A stretch of DNA of 64,000 bases from Streptomyces sp. DHE7-1. Lineage in GTDB: Bacteria; Actinomycetota; Actinomycetes; Streptomycetales; Streptomycetaceae. The notes beneath the pieces were generated by a model. That model saw only the letters and a list, made by a program, of their open reading frames with translations, searched no databases and was not told the origin of the DNA. The DNA is taken from contig JACJDG010000003.1 in the NCBI GenBank assembly GCA_016432725.1, forward strand, positions 434,001-498,000, given 5' to 3'. Positions within the stretch are counted from its first letter, which is position 1. Each line of letters starts with the position of its first letter. The position numbers and the translations under genes were made by a program. Below, in pieces: positions 10,545 to 20,288 of this stretch.

Positions 10545-12283
10545 TCACCCGAGGGAGTCCCAGAACGCGCAGTGGTGGCGGGAGCGCGCCGTGCCGGTGG
10601 GGACGATGTGGTCCGGTGCCAGGGAGAGCACCGTCCGCCGGGGCCAGGGCGGCGACGACGGGCTGTTCGGATCGGCGGTGCGGGCGAAGCGCGTCCAGTA
10701 GTCGACCATGGTGTCGGCCAGTCGGTGCTGTGCCGGGGTGAGGTCGCGGGGCGGCCGCCCAGGTCGAACAGATAGGGGAGCTCGCTCGCGTGCGGCGCGC
10801 CGAGCGGGAACGGGGGTGTGCCCGGGGTGAGCGGCGGAGCGTGCTCGTCGGCGAACTCGTAGCTCCAGACGGGGACGTGGGCGGCGAGAAGGCTCTCGGC
10901 GCGCGCGGTCGGACAGGCGAAGTCGGCGTCGCCGATGACCGCGCCGAACACCGGACCGCCGTCGGTGCGGTGCACCGGATATGCGCGGACGATCGCCTTC
11001 GCCTGCCCCGGGCCCGGGAAGAACGCGGCCGCGATGTCGGGCCAGGTACCGGGAGTCACGGGATAACCGGCCTGGATGATTCCGGCGGCCCAGCCGTTGC
11101 CCTCGTCATGGTTGTTGCCGATCAGGACGGGGACGTGGTGGAGGCGGTCGGCGGCGATCGCCGCCGCCGGGTCCCGGGGCAGCAGCGGGGTGGTGTGAGC
11201 CGGTTGCTGGTCGGTGTCCTGGGCTGCGAGGAGCCGCGAGACGTCGAGGCGGCGCAGGCAGGCCATGACGTCACGGTCCGAGCCGCAGCCGGCCCGGACC
11301 GCGAAGTCCGCGCCCGTGGCGCGCGCCGCGGACAGGGGTACGGAGAAGGGCGCGAAGGGCCGGTCCGGGCGGCCGGTGCACGGACCGCTGCCGATGATCG
11401 CCCGGTCGAAGAGGCCCGCTGCGGCGGGCGAGGCGAGCTGGGCGCAGACGCTGTACCCGCCCGCCGACTCCCCGGCCAGTGTCACGTTGTGCGCGTCGCC
11501 GCCGAAGGCGCCGATCTCGGCGCGGACCCAGCGCAGCGCCGCCTGCTGGTCCGCCAGGCCGAAGGTGCCGGAGCCCGGCAGGTCGCCGTGTGCGAGGAAA
11601 CCGAGGGCTCCGAGGCGGTAGTTGACGGTGACGACCACGACGTCGCCGCGGGTGGCCATGCGGTGGGCGTCGTAGGAGCTGCCCGCTCCGGTGGTGAAGC
11701 CGCCGCCGTGCAGCCATACGATCACCGGCTTGGGGCGGGACGGTCGGGCGCCGTCGGGCGTGGTGACGTTCAGGTGGAGACAGTCCTCGTCGGTGCTGCC
11801 GCTGGGCACCTCGCCGGCCGGCTGCGGGCAGGCGCTCGCGGGCCGGGTCGCGTCCCTCGCCCCGGACCAGTGCGCCGCGCGATGGGGCGGGGCCCAGCGC
11901 AGCCTGCCGACCGGGGGTGACGCGTACGGGATGCCTTCGAAGGTGCGGTAGCCGTCGTGCGCGGCACCCCGCACCGCACCGTAGTGGGCGCGGACCGTCG
12001 TGTCGGAGTGCCGGGAGCGCTCCGTGGCGGCATCGGACCGGGCCCGCCGCGTCGTGGCGGCGTCGGGCCGGACCGGCCGCGTAGTGGCGGCTCCGGACCG
12101 GACCGGCCGCGTCGCGACGGCGTCGGGCCGGACCGGCCGCGTAGTGGCGGCGGGCCGCGAGCGCTGCGGTGCCGTGGCGGCGGCCGGGGCGGTCGGTGTC
12201 GGTGGTGCCGCGGAGGACCAGGCCGTCGCGAGGACGGCGGTGAGGGCGCAGCCCAGGCTGGTCAGGACGCGGTGCTTGGTCAT
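10545..12283 (-). CDS. secreted type-B carboxylesterase (one frameshift)
   Basis: About 580 residues starting at ATG 12283 with a signal peptide (KHR, then LTSLGCALTAVLATAWSSA). Next is a low-complexity linker of 10-residue repeats (12021-12160), then the alpha/beta-hydrolase. Family landmarks: EDCLHLNV, oxyanion HGGGF, nucleophile GESAGG (near 11470), Glu in NNHDEGN and catalytic His in RHHCAFWDSLG. The last 70 residues, including the His, are in another frame because a base is missing from GGGG at 10748-10751. With it restored the stop is TGA at 10545-10547. Hydrolyses carboxylic esters outside the cell, substrate unknown. Starts 20 bases after the end of the GPP34 gene, so probably co-transcribed with it. 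Confidence 0.9.
12021..12160. repeat. 30-bp in-frame tandem repeat, 4.7 copies
   Basis: Copies begin at 12021, 12051, 12081, 12111 and 12141 (last one partial), each exactly 30 bp. The core GTGGCGG then GGACCGGCCGC is well kept. On the minus strand they encode a 10-residue unit of the type TTRPVRPDAA in the linker between the esterase signal peptide and its catalytic domain. Because 30 is a multiple of three, copy-number changes would alter linker length without breaking the frame. Confidence 0.9.
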
Positions 12284-12303
12284 CGTCTCCCCCTCCGGGC
12301 GGG

Positions 12304-12942
12304 TCAGCTCCCGCCCATGCCGCCCTGTGCGGCGATCATGGTGGTCGGCAGCGCGCGTACCGCCTTCTCCAGGCCGGGCGCGAGAGCGGAGAGGGTCCCC
12401 GTGCAGGCGTCGATACGGGTTCGGTAGGTCTTGCGGTCCTGCCGGGAGACGATTGCGCGGACGCCGCCCGCCGCGGCGAGCGCCAGCAGAGCGGCATCGG
12501 CGGTGGGGATCGCCCCCACGGGTCCGTCCCCGTGGAGCGCGGCGGACACGCGGGCGCGCAGCGCGGTGGGCACGGCGCGGTCCGTCACGGTCAGCCGTCG
12601 GGTGCCGAAGGGGGTGCGGGGCTCCGTCACGCCGAGGACTCCCGCCGCGGCGAGCCGGTCCTCCACTCGCGTCAGGGTCCGCTTGCGGTCGACGCGCATG
12701 AGGTGCCGCCAGCCGTGCGGGGCGGCCGCCTCGCGCAGCACGCCGTCCAGGACGGGGTCGCCGGTCGGCTCGGTACCGGACACGGTGACCGTGCCATCCT
12801 CCTCCCCCAGCCGGCCGCGCATCGCGAGGTCGACCAAGGCGGCGGCACGGACCAGAAGCTGTGTGCGGGGACGGTCGTAGGGGCCTTCGGCCGCATCGTC
12901 GTGGGCGAGCAGATACATCAGAGAGGGCAGGTCGTCGATCAC
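12304..12942 (-). CDS. GPP34 (GOLPH3-like) family protein
   Basis: 212 residues, alpha-helical, matching the bacterial GPP34 family (DLPSLMYLLAHDD start, LLVRAAALVDLAMRGRL, and a late ALLALAAAGGVRAIVS helix). Eukaryotic GOLPH3 binds phosphatidylinositol-4-phosphate on Golgi membranes. The role of the actinobacterial relatives, which are often present in several copies, is unknown. ATG 12942. It lies 20 bases upstream of the secreted esterase on the same strand. Confidence 0.85.
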   Translation of the reverse strand: MIDDLPSLMYLLAHDDAAEGPYDRPRTQLLVRAAALVDLAMRGRLGEEDGTVTVSGTEPTGDPVLDGVLREAAAPHGWRHLMRVDRKRTLTRVEDRLAAAGVLGVTEPRTPFGTRRLTVTDRAVPTALRARVSAALHGDGPVGAIPTADAALLALAAAGGVRAIVSRQDRKTYRTRIDACTGTLSALAPGLEKAVRALPTTMIAAQGGMGGS

Positions 12943-13141
12943 ATGTCGACGCTACGGCCGCCGACACGGCCGGCGGATCGGCCGTGGGAGCGGTCCGGCA
13001 CTGGGACCGCGGGAGGATCGCGGCCCGGTCTCCTACCTGAGGAGGACAGGAGCCTCGTGACGAGGTGAGCGTCATGAAGAGAGCTCCATGGCGGGATCGT
13101 CCCGAGGAGACGAGCGTCGCCGGGTCCCGGGGCTGCGGCCG

Positions 13142-13801
13142 TCAGGGCCGGCGCGGTCGTACGAGGCCGTGGTCGTAGGCGGCGACGACGGCCTGGACCC
13201 GGTCACGCAGGCCCAGTTTGCGCAGCACGGCGGTGACATGGTTCTTGACGGTCGCCTCCGCCAGGCCCAGCCGCGCGGCGATCTCCGCGTTCGACAGCGC
13301 CTGCCCGATCAGGGCGAGCACCTCACGCTCGCGGCCGGACAGATCCCGCAGGGAGGGCGGGGGCGCCGGGTCGGGTGTGGTGCGCAGGTACCGGTCCAGG
13401 ACACGACTCAGTACGGCCGGCGCCAGCAGGGCGTCCCCGCGCGCGGTGAGGCGGATCGCTTCGACGAGCTCGGCGGGGCGCATGTCCTTCAGCAGGAAGC
13501 CGCTCGCCCCGGCCCGCAGCGCGGCGACCACGTGCGCGTCCACGTCCCAGCTCGTCAGCACCAGAACCCGGGCCCGGCTGCCGCCCTCCACGATCCGCCG
13601 GGTCGCCTCGATGCCGTCGACGACGGGCATGCGTACGTCCATGAGCACGACGTCGGGTGACAGTTCCCGTGTCAGCCGCACCGCCTCCTGACCGTCGGAC
13701 GCCTCACCGGTCACCTCGAGGTCGTCCCGGGCGTCGATGATCATGCGGAATCCGGTTCTGACCAGGGCCTGGTCGTCGGCCACCACCACACGCACCGTCA
13801 T
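13142..13801 (-). CDS. NarL/LuxR-family response regulator
   Basis: 219 residues. Receiver domain: acidic pair VVVADDQ, phospho-acceptor Asp in DVVLMDVRMP (about residue 54), Thr in VLVLTSWD and Lys in FLLKDMRP. A LuxR-type helix-turn-helix follows (LSGREREVLALIGQALSNAEIA to about 215). It starts at ATG 13801, overlapping the stop of the sensor kinase gene by four bases (ATGA), so the two are translationally coupled and form one two-component system. The signal and regulon are not evident. Confidence 0.93.
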   Translation of the reverse strand: MTVRVVVADDQALVRTGFRMIIDARDDLEVTGEASDGQEAVRLTRELSPDVVLMDVRMPVVDGIEATRRIVEGGSRARVLVLTSWDVDAHVVAALRAGASGFLLKDMRPAELVEAIRLTARGDALLAPAVLSRVLDRYLRTTPDPAPPPSLRDLSGREREVLALIGQALSNAEIAARLGLAEATVKNHVTAVLRKLGLRDRVQAVVAAYDHGLVRPRRP

Positions 13802-14965
13802 GACACGCCCCCCACCGGCAGCCGCGCCGCCACCTCGAACCCGCCGTCGGGCGACGAACCGGCGCGCAGCGTACCGCCCACGAGCCGCGCCCGCTCCTCC
13901 ATCCCGACCAGACCACGACCGGACCCGGCCGAAGCCGAACCGGCCTGCCGCCCACGGCCGTTGTCGACCACCGTGACCTCCAGGCTCTCCCCACGGCAGT
14001 CACCCGCACCCGCACCTCGTCAGCGCCCGCCGCGTGGCGCAGCGTGTTGGTCAGGGCCTCCTGGACGATCCGGTAGGCCGCCAGGTCCACCGCGGCCGGC
14101 AGCCCGTCCAGGGTGCCCTCGCGGTACACGCGCACGGTCATCCCCGTGGCACGCACGGTGTCGGCCAACTCTTCCAGGCGTGCGAGCGAGGGCCGCTGTT
14201 CCGCCGCCTTCCCGGGTTCGTCCTCCCCCGCCTCGGGCCGGAACGCCCGTAGCAGCAGGCGCAGTTCACCGAGGGCCGAGCGGGCGCCCGTCTCGATGGC
14301 CCGCAGCGCCTGACGGGCCTGGTCGGGCCGCTCGGTGAACACGTCGTCGGCGGCGCCCGCCTGAACGACCATCACCGACAGGGTGTGCGCCACGACGTCG
14401 TGCACCTCCCGCGCGATCCGGGCGCGCTCCTCGACCACGGCCCGGCGTGCCTCCGCCCTCACGCGAGCCTGCTGCGCCCGGCGCCACTGCCCCGTCATCC
14501 ACGCCAGGGCAACCGTCAGCAGATAGAGCGCCGCCCCGCCGGCTCCGCCCGCCCGAACGCCAGTGGCGCGGGCACGCACATCGCCGCCAGGGCCCCCAGC
14601 GACACCCGCCGCGATCTGGTGGCCGACAGCACGCACAGCGTCACCTGCGCCGCCAGCAGCGCCCCCGTCAAGGACACCGCGGGCAGCAGCGCCCAGACCG
14701 CGAGGCCCAACGCCGCGTTCACGGCCAGCACGCGGACCGGCGCGCGCACCTGCCACCGCAGAGCGCAGACCTGTGCCAGGACCAGGGCCAGCGCCACGGG
14801 CAGCCGCCAGCCGCGCTCCGTACCGGCCACGAGCACCGACGTGCCGACGACGGTCAGCACCAGAGCGGCCGGGCCCCACCACAACGCCCGGGCCACCCAT
14901 GACGGCAGCTCGCCCCGCGACCCGCCCGCTGACGCCTCGAACGGCTGCCTGATCCCGCTGTCCAC
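13798..14965 (-). CDS. sensor histidine kinase, NarX/DesK type (two frameshifts)
   Basis: About 389 residues. Four or five membrane helices (first ~150 residues) are followed by a HisKA_3 dimerisation helix with the phospho-His in AREVHDVVAHTLSVMV, and an ATPase domain with the N box EALTNTLRHA and G-box residues VVDNGRGR. Two bases are missing: one in the CCC-G-CCC run at 14548-14554 (between the last helix and the linker) and one in CCCC at 13989-13992 (inside the ATPase domain). Restoring both gives a complete kinase ending in TGA 13798-13800, coupled to its response regulator. The start is GTG 14965, chosen because a nearby ATG is out of frame; it has no clear ribosome-binding site and is uncertain. 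Confidence 0.85.
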
Positions 14966-15047
14966 ATCCCGACGATATCCAGCCGCGCGGGCAGCACCGC
15001 CGATCCGGCGTTCCCCCACGCCGCGCAGATGGGCCGCGGACTCCGGT

Positions 15048-15473
15048 ATGGGCGCGAATCTCCTCCCCGACAAACACGCGGTCGAGGTGGAGCCGATCGC
15101 GCAACTCCTCACCGAGTCGGCCGAGGCCCTGGCGACCGCCGAAGCCCGTGACCCCGGCTCCCTCGAAGCCCTCGCCGACGCCTACCGCGACTACGCCCGC
15201 GCCCATCCCCACCTGTACCGCCTCGCCACCGAACATCCCCTGCCCCGTGCCGAGCTCCCCACAGGCCTGGAGGACGGAGCCGCCCCGCCCCTGCTCCGCG
15301 CTTGCGGCCACGGCCTGGATCCGGACCGAGCCACCTGGGCGTTCGCCCACGGAATGGTGATTCTGGAGATCCACGGCCGCTTTCCCAACGACGCCGACCT
15401 GGAGACGGCGTGGCAGCGAGGCCTGAAGGCACCGCACCCCGGCATGGCACGTCCGGGAACGTCCCCGGCCTGA
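15048..15473 (+). pseudogene. TetR/AcrR regulator fragment, DNA-binding domain missing
   Basis: From ALADAYRDYARAHPHLYRL through LWAFAHGM-like TWAFAHGMVILEIHGRFP to AWQRGLKAP this is the C-terminal ligand-binding domain (WHG type) of a TetR regulator. The N-terminal helix-turn-helix of about 55 residues is absent. Upstream sequence runs straight into the start of the sensor kinase 80 bases away with no helix-turn-helix in any frame. Either a deletion removed the front of the gene or the fragment is a relic. The ATG at 15048 is only the first in-frame start. Its TGA (15471-15473) is 10 bases from the end of the convergent ku gene. Confidence 0.6.
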
Positions 15474-15483
15474 CAGCGCCGGG

Positions 15484-16452
15484 CTAAGCGCTTCGCGGCC
15501 GTCGCGAGGCCGTCTTCTTGGGGGCCGCTTCCTTCGCGGTCGCCTTCTTGGCGGTCGCCTTCTTCGCCGCGGCCTTCTTGGCCGGCTGCTTCCCCGCCGG
15601 CTGCTTCTTGGCGGCCGGCGTCTTCTTCGGCTCGGGCAGCCGGTGCACCTCGGCGGGGCCGGCCTCCTCGCCGCGGGAGGCCTTCGCCTTCTGCACCGAC
15701 TCGCTCAGCGCCGCCATCAGGTCGAGCACCTGGGCCGGCGCTTCCGGCTCCGGCACCTCGGGCAGCGGCTTCTCCTCCCGCTTCGCCTCGATGATCTGCT
15801 CCATGGCCTCGGTGTAGCGGTCCTGGAACTCCTCCCCCTCCAGATCCTCGCGCGTCATGGTCTCCATCAGTGCGAGCGCACCCTCGATCTCCTCGTCCGA
15901 CACCTCGACGGGCGGCGGCAGCAGTTCCTTCGGGGAGCGGATCTCGTCGGGCCAGCGCATGGCGTGGAGTACCAGGACGTCGCCCTTCACCCGGAGCAGG
16001 CCGAGCCGTTCCCGGCCGGACCACGCGTACTTCGCGACCGCCACCTTTGAGGAGCGGCCGAGCGCCTGGGCGAGCAGCTTGTACGGCTTGGCCGCGACCT
16101 TCCCGGCCGGCTGAAGGTAGTAGCCCTCGCCGATCCGGATCGGGTCGATCGAGGCGAGCGGTACGAAGGCGTCGATCTCGATCGCCTTCGCCGTCGGCAG
16201 CGGGAGATTGCGCAGGTCCTCCTCCGTGATGGGGATGACCTGCGTCTTGGTCAGCTCGTAGCCCTTGCCGATCTCGTCCTGGGAGACCTCCCGGTCCTCG
16301 AGCTCGCAGATCTTGCGGTAGCGGACCCGCCCCATGTCCGTGGTGTGGAACTGGTGGAACCGGATCGAGTGGTCCTCGGTCGCGCTGACCACGTTGATCG
16401 GCACGGTGACCAGACCGAACGAGATGGCACCGGACCAGATGGTTCGGGGCAT
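15484..16452 (-). CDS. ku: Ku homologue, non-homologous end-joining
   Basis: About 322 residues. Bacterial Ku binds as a homodimer to broken DNA ends and recruits LigD. The core (MPRTIWSGAISFGLVTVPI, then RFHQFH, RVRYRKICELEDREV and the GYYLQP strand) is complete. The C-terminus ends in a Lys/Ala tail (repeated KKAT units) of the kind that mediates extra DNA binding in actinobacterial Ku. ATG 16452 has GGAGG seven bases upstream; the GTG at 16458 is too close to that site. No ligD lies in the window. Convergent with the TetR fragment. Confidence 0.95.
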   Translation of the reverse strand: MPRTIWSGAISFGLVTVPINVVSATEDHSIRFHQFHTTDMGRVRYRKICELEDREVSQDEIGKGYELTKTQVIPITEEDLRNLPLPTAKAIEIDAFVPLASIDPIRIGEGYYLQPAGKVAAKPYKLLAQALGRSSKVAVAKYAWSGRERLGLLRVKGDVLVLHAMRWPDEIRSPKELLPPPVEVSDEEIEGALALMETMTREDLEGEEFQDRYTEAMEQIIEAKREEKPLPEVPEPEAPAQVLDLMAALSESVQKAKASRGEEAGPAEVHRLPEPKKTPAAKKQPAGKQPAKKAAAKKATAKKATAKEAAPKKTASRRPRSA

Positions 16453-16593
16453 GCCCACACCTCCGCTGTAGCCCCGAGCATCATCAGCCTAGGGATGCCG
16501 CATCCGGCCCGCACCCCACCTGGGCCGGGCCGGTGATGCTCCCACCGGGTGTATGGGCGGGCGACGACGCCTCGGAGGGGTGAAGCTGAGAGC

Positions 16594-17139
16594 GTGACCA
16601 TCAAGAGCGAGCGTCCGGTGAGTGCTGAACAGATCAATGCGGCGCTGAGCGCTCTGGGAGCCGAACCGACGGCGGATCCAGAAGCGCGGCGCGAGGAGCC
16701 GCAGGAGTCCGATCGCCTGCGGCTGCTGGGCCATCTGCTGGCCAAGGCGGAGTGGGAGATCACGGCCGCGACGCGTCTGTCGGAGGAAGGGGAGATCGAG
16801 GACGTCCTCGACACGATGCTCGGCTGGGCGGAGCACCTGGGCCATGATCCGGGCCGTGCCGTCAACATTCTGACGAACAGACTGCAGCGCACCGCCATTC
16901 AGGTCTCGGAGTCCGAAGCGGACGAGACACCGCCGGGGCGGGAGGCGTCCTTCGCGGCCGCGATGACGGCCCTGTACGCCCTCAGCGCCCAGCTCCACGC
17001 CGACCGGGGCGACGTCGAAGGGACCAGGCGGGCCCTGAGCGGTGCGGAGGAAGCCCTCATCGACACGATGCAGGGCATGCACGATCTGCGGGTCGCCATC
17101 GGGGACACGGCCGGCGAGGACGAGGAGCCGGAGGACTGA
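16594..17139 (+). CDS. hypothetical acidic helical protein
   Basis: About 181 residues, strongly acidic, predicted helical from about residue 40 (DRLRLLGHLLAKAEWEITAA and following). There is no signal peptide, membrane segment or recognised motif. The C-terminus is very acidic (GEDEEPED). Start GTG 16594 with GGAGGGG about 13 bases upstream is a compromise; an ATG 45 bases further up is possible. Divergent from ku, with 141 bases between the starts. Confidence 0.6.
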   Translation: MTIKSERPVSAEQINAALSALGAEPTADPEARREEPQESDRLRLLGHLLAKAEWEITAATRLSEEGEIEDVLDTMLGWAEHLGHDPGRAVNILTNRLQRTAIQVSESEADETPPGREASFAAAMTALYALSAQLHADRGDVEGTRRALSGAEEALIDTMQGMHDLRVAIGDTAGEDEEPED

Positions 17140-17227
17140 TCCCGGGACCGGCGGCCCGCCTCCGGCACTCCGCGGCGGATTCCGAGCCACCAATCACCAA
17201 GGTCGTCCCGGCACGTACCAGGAGCCT

Positions 17228-18300
17228 CTACCGGTGATCGCCGCTCGGTTCGGCCACGGTGATGACGATCTTCCCGGCCTCACGGGTCCTGGCGAATGCC
17301 TGCTGTGCGTCATGCAGAGAGGTCAGCGGGAAGCGCGCGGCGATGCGAGGGGCCAGAACCCCTGCTCGTGCCGCCTCGGCCAGGGCGGCGAAGTGCGCCC
17401 GTGTGTGCATCGAGGAACCGATCAGCGTGATGTTGTGCAGGTAGAGCCGGCGCAGGTCGAACTCCACGACCCTGCCGGCCACAGCCCCCGCGATCACCCA
17501 GCGGCCATCGTCCCGCAGCGTAGGCATGAGCGTGCCGATGAGTGGGCCACCGACGACATCGGCCACCGCGTCGAGGCCGTCCGGGGCGAGGGCCCTCACC
17601 TGCGCGGCCAGATCCTCCGCATCCCGCAGCAGGACGTGCGCGGCTCCGGATTCCCGTACCGCCTCGGCGTTGGCCGCACTCGTGACGGCCACCACCTCGG
17701 AGCCTCGCGCGGACGCCAGCTGAACGAGAGCCAGTCCCACGCCTCCCGAGGCGCCCGTGACCAGCAGCCGTTCCCCGGGGAGCACCCCGGCGCGGTCGAG
17801 CATTCCGGTGGCGGTGCCGTAGGCCACGGGCAGACAGGCCAACTGTTCGTCGGTCAGGGGACTACCGGTCATATCGTGCGCATGATCTGCGTCAACGACG
17901 ACGAACTCGGCGAATCCCCCGTCGGCCTCGCTGCCCAAGAACCCGACCGGCGGCTTGTCGGCACTGCTGTCACGGTAGAGGCCGGGGTCGACCAGGACCC
18001 GCCGTCCCAGCATGTCCGGCGGGACCCCCGGGCCGAGGGCGCTGACCACGCCCGCGATGTCGCCCCCTGGATGCGCGGGCAGTCGATCGGCCCCAGCCAC
18101 CCGGACACGGCGTTCGGATCGTCCGGGCTGCCATAGGCCCCCTCCCGCGTCCAGATGTCCGTGTTGTTCACCGCCGCGGCCGTGACCCGGACCTGCACCT
18201 GATGCGGCTCCGGTACGGGCACCGGCCAGTCGCGACGGATCTCCAGTTTGTCGAGGCCTCCGTGGCCGGTGAGCACAGCAGCCGTCATCAGACCGTTCAT
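17228..18300 (-). CDS. zinc-type alcohol dehydrogenase/quinone oxidoreductase (one frameshift)
   Basis: About 357 residues of the MDR superfamily. The GroES-like N-terminal half has VTAAAVNNTDIWTREG, and the Rossmann half has the nucleotide-binding GASGGVGLALVQLA. The Cys/His set of a structural-zinc lobe is not seen, favouring an NADPH:quinone reductase-like enzyme. Two frames join after one C is restored to CCCCC at 18063-18067, giving CPRIQGGDIAGVVSALG, where GGD is a conserved family motif. Start ATG 18300 (MNGLMTAAVLTG). Divergent from the exported protein at 18750. Confidence 0.85.
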
Positions 18301-18749
18301 GCGAGGAATCCTATGTCGGCGTCCCAAAGTGCCGGTTGCCCGCCACGACGATTCCTGTCCTCGGTCACCGCATAGCGACGAGCCTTTTCCTCACCCCATC
18401 CGTCATCTCATTCATCTCATTACGCTCGGCTCGAACCGATGTGCCGAAGCGGTCGCTTCGCCACGGTGCGCCGCGCGCTCCACGCTTCCTGCGCACACGC
18501 CGGCTGCAAAAGGGCCGCGGTCGGTGCCCCAACGGCGGATCGCGGCACTGCCGGCCCCGGTCAACGGCCCCCAGGAGTGTCACATTTCGATGGTGTTCGA
18601 AAGGATGGCTGGTCTCCACGAGCGGTGCCTACGGTGTGACGCGAAGAGGTCGGCCACAGCGAGTTGCACAGGTCGGTCGAACGGCAGGTCCTCGCGGGCG
18701 CAGGATCGAACTGGCGCCACGATGAGGCCCCAGGCAGGGAGAACTCTCG
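18301..18749. other. 449-bp divergent intergenic region
   Basis: Separates the oxidoreductase (leftward) from the small exported protein (rightward). No protein-like frame of useful length is present. It holds an inverted repeat at 18585-18602 and is less GC-rich in places than the flanking genes, as expected for two promoters, but no convincing -35/-10 pair could be fixed by eye. Confidence 0.4.
18585..18602. promoter_or_regulatory. inverted repeat, possible operator
   Basis: TTTCGA, six bases, TCGAAA: perfect 6-bp arms with a 6-bp spacer, 148 bases upstream of the exported-protein gene. Dyads of this size are common regulator sites, but no partner regulator lies next to it, so the role is a guess. 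Confidence 0.3.
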
Positions 18750-19097
18750 ATGCAGTTGCTCAAAAAGCACGTGACCCGTACCGCTGTGGCTCTCGTCCTT
18801 GGCGCCGGCGCGCTCGTCGGCGGCTCCGGCACAGCTTCGGCTGCCGCCGTCCATCCCCAGTACGTGACCTACAAGTGCGATTACGGGCGGGCCTGCGTGT
18901 ACGACAGGTCCGGAGGGATCTGGAATATGGACGGCTGTGGAGCCAATCATATCTACGGCGTTTTCAACTATGCCAAGGCCCACGGCAACAGCTTCACGGT
19001 GTGGTATCAGAACAACACGTGGGATTTCGTCCCGGCATGGGGTCAGCGGCCCCTGGACGGCGGCAACAAGGTCACGGAAGTGGACGTGCATTGCTGA
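18750..19097 (+). CDS. small exported Cys-containing protein
   Basis: 115 residues. Classic Sec signal peptide (QLLKKHVTR, hydrophobic core, ASA-AA cleavage near residue 32) followed by a mature domain of about 83 residues. The mature part has four Cys (YKCDYGRACVY, DGC and the C-terminal VHC), enough for two disulfides, and is rich in Asn, Tyr and Trp. The size and layout recall small extracellular inhibitors or peptidase-inhibitor I36-like proteins of Streptomyces, but the family was not recognised with confidence. ATG 18750 follows GGGAGA. Its codon use is slightly less GC-rich than its neighbours. Confidence 0.75.
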   Translation: MQLLKKHVTRTAVALVLGAGALVGGSGTASAAAVHPQYVTYKCDYGRACVYDRSGGIWNMDGCGANHIYGVFNYAKAHGNSFTVWYQNNTWDFVPAWGQRPLDGGNKVTEVDVHC

Positions 19098-19148
19098 GCA
19101 CTGACGCTGAGAGAAGCCCCTCCAGAGTCAAGGAGCAGGGCTGCCTTC

Positions 19149-20288
19149 TTGACCGGCCTCCACCGAGCCGACGGCCTGTGCGGCTTCGCCGGCAGGCGAG
19201 CGCGGGAGCGCTCTGGACCGCCGCACCGGTGCCCCCGTTGGTGCGTCGACGACCGCTGTGCGAAGCTGCCGATCACACGGGAGGGATGTGGCGGTGGGGC
19301 GGGAGCGTACGGGGGCGAACGACCGAGGCAGCGCACGATCGGTACCGCGCCGGCCGCGTTGGCCGTGCTGGTGGTGGGCGGAGTTGCCCTGGGAGCGCTG
19401 TTGCTGCGCCCCGACACGGGCCTGTTGGCCAAGGGCCGCGGTCCGCTCGGCGGCAATCCCGTCCTCGTGTTCGGCCTCGCCCTGACGTCACTCGTCGGCG
19501 GCTTGGCCCTGCGGGAGAAGTACCGGGAGCAGGTCGCCGCCGCACGGGAACTCAACGCGGTGGAACAGCGGGTGGTCGACAGCGTGGATCGCGTGCTGCT
19601 GGGCGCGTCGCTGGTGGTCCCGCTGCTCGTCATCGCCCTGCACCGGTTCCGGCCGTCCAGCGGACACGGGGCCGAACACAGGAGCGACCACGAGCCGTTG
19701 CCACTTCCCAGCCCGCGGCGAGACCCGGCACCTACCGCGCCGCCTGCACAGCATTCCGGGCACACCGGCCACAGCCTGCACTTCGGGCTGACGCGCATCC
19801 TGCTCGGTGTGGGCATCGCCCTGCTCGTCGTGGTCGTCGTGATCGCCGGGCTGCACCTGTGGCGGCATCTGACCCGACCGCCGGTGCCCGATACCCCGGC
19901 AACGTACGCGACGCTCGACGACGAGCAGGAGCGCTTCGCCCAGGCCGTTGACTCCGGGCGCCGTGCTCTGCTGGACGGGACCGACGTCCGGCGAGCCGTC
20001 ATCGCCTGCTATGCCGCCATGGAGGAGTCGCTCGCCGACTCCGGCGTGACCCGGCTCGCCTCGGACAGCCCGCAGGATCTTCTGGAGCGGGCCGTCACCG
20101 GCGGCCTGTCGACGGGGACAGCCGCCGCCGTGCTCACCGCGCTGTTCCGGGAGGCCCGTTACTCCACGCACCCGATGGACGACAGCCACCGCGACCGGGC
20201 CGCGGCCGCGCTCGCCGAGATCGCCGAGATCGCCGACGGACTGCGCTCGCAGATGTCCGGACACGAAGCCGTGACGGGCGCCTCGTGA
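19149..20288 (+). CDS. DUF4129-type membrane protein, first gene of a MoxR/DUF58 operon
   Basis: Up to 379 residues. Two or three membrane helices (near residues 68-88, 103-120 and 216-236) precede a cytoplasmic C-terminal DUF4129-like domain with ACYAAMEESLADSGV and the LFREARYSTHPM signature. Proteins of this type accompany MoxR ATPase and DUF58 genes in systems thought to assemble or fold surface or metal-dependent complexes. The first ~60 residues look unlike a protein (Arg, Gly and Cys-rich), so the real start is probably near 19285, possibly with a lost base in the G-rich stretch there. The start given is only the frame limit. Overlaps the next gene by 4 bases (GTGA). Confidence 0.7.
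   Translation: MTGLHRADGLCGFAGRRARERSGPPHRCPRWCVDDRCAKLPITREGCGGGAGAYGGERPRQRTIGTAPAALAVLVVGGVALGALLLRPDTGLLAKGRGPLGGNPVLVFGLALTSLVGGLALREKYREQVAAARELNAVEQRVVDSVDRVLLGASLVVPLLVIALHRFRPSSGHGAEHRSDHEPLPLPSPRRDPAPTAPPAQHSGHTGHSLHFGLTRILLGVGIALLVVVVVIAGLHLWRHLTRPPVPDTPATYATLDDEQERFAQAVDSGRRALLDGTDVRRAVIACYAAMEESLADSGVTRLASDSPQDLLERAVTGGLSTGTAAAVLTALFREARYSTHPMDDSHRDRAAAALAEIAEIADGLRSQMSGHEAVTGAS

Noticed and set aside
16549..16593. Earlier start for the acidic protein at 16594
   Set aside because: The added residues are Arg/Gly-rich and overlap the likely promoter. GTG 16594 keeps the GGAGGGG site upstream.
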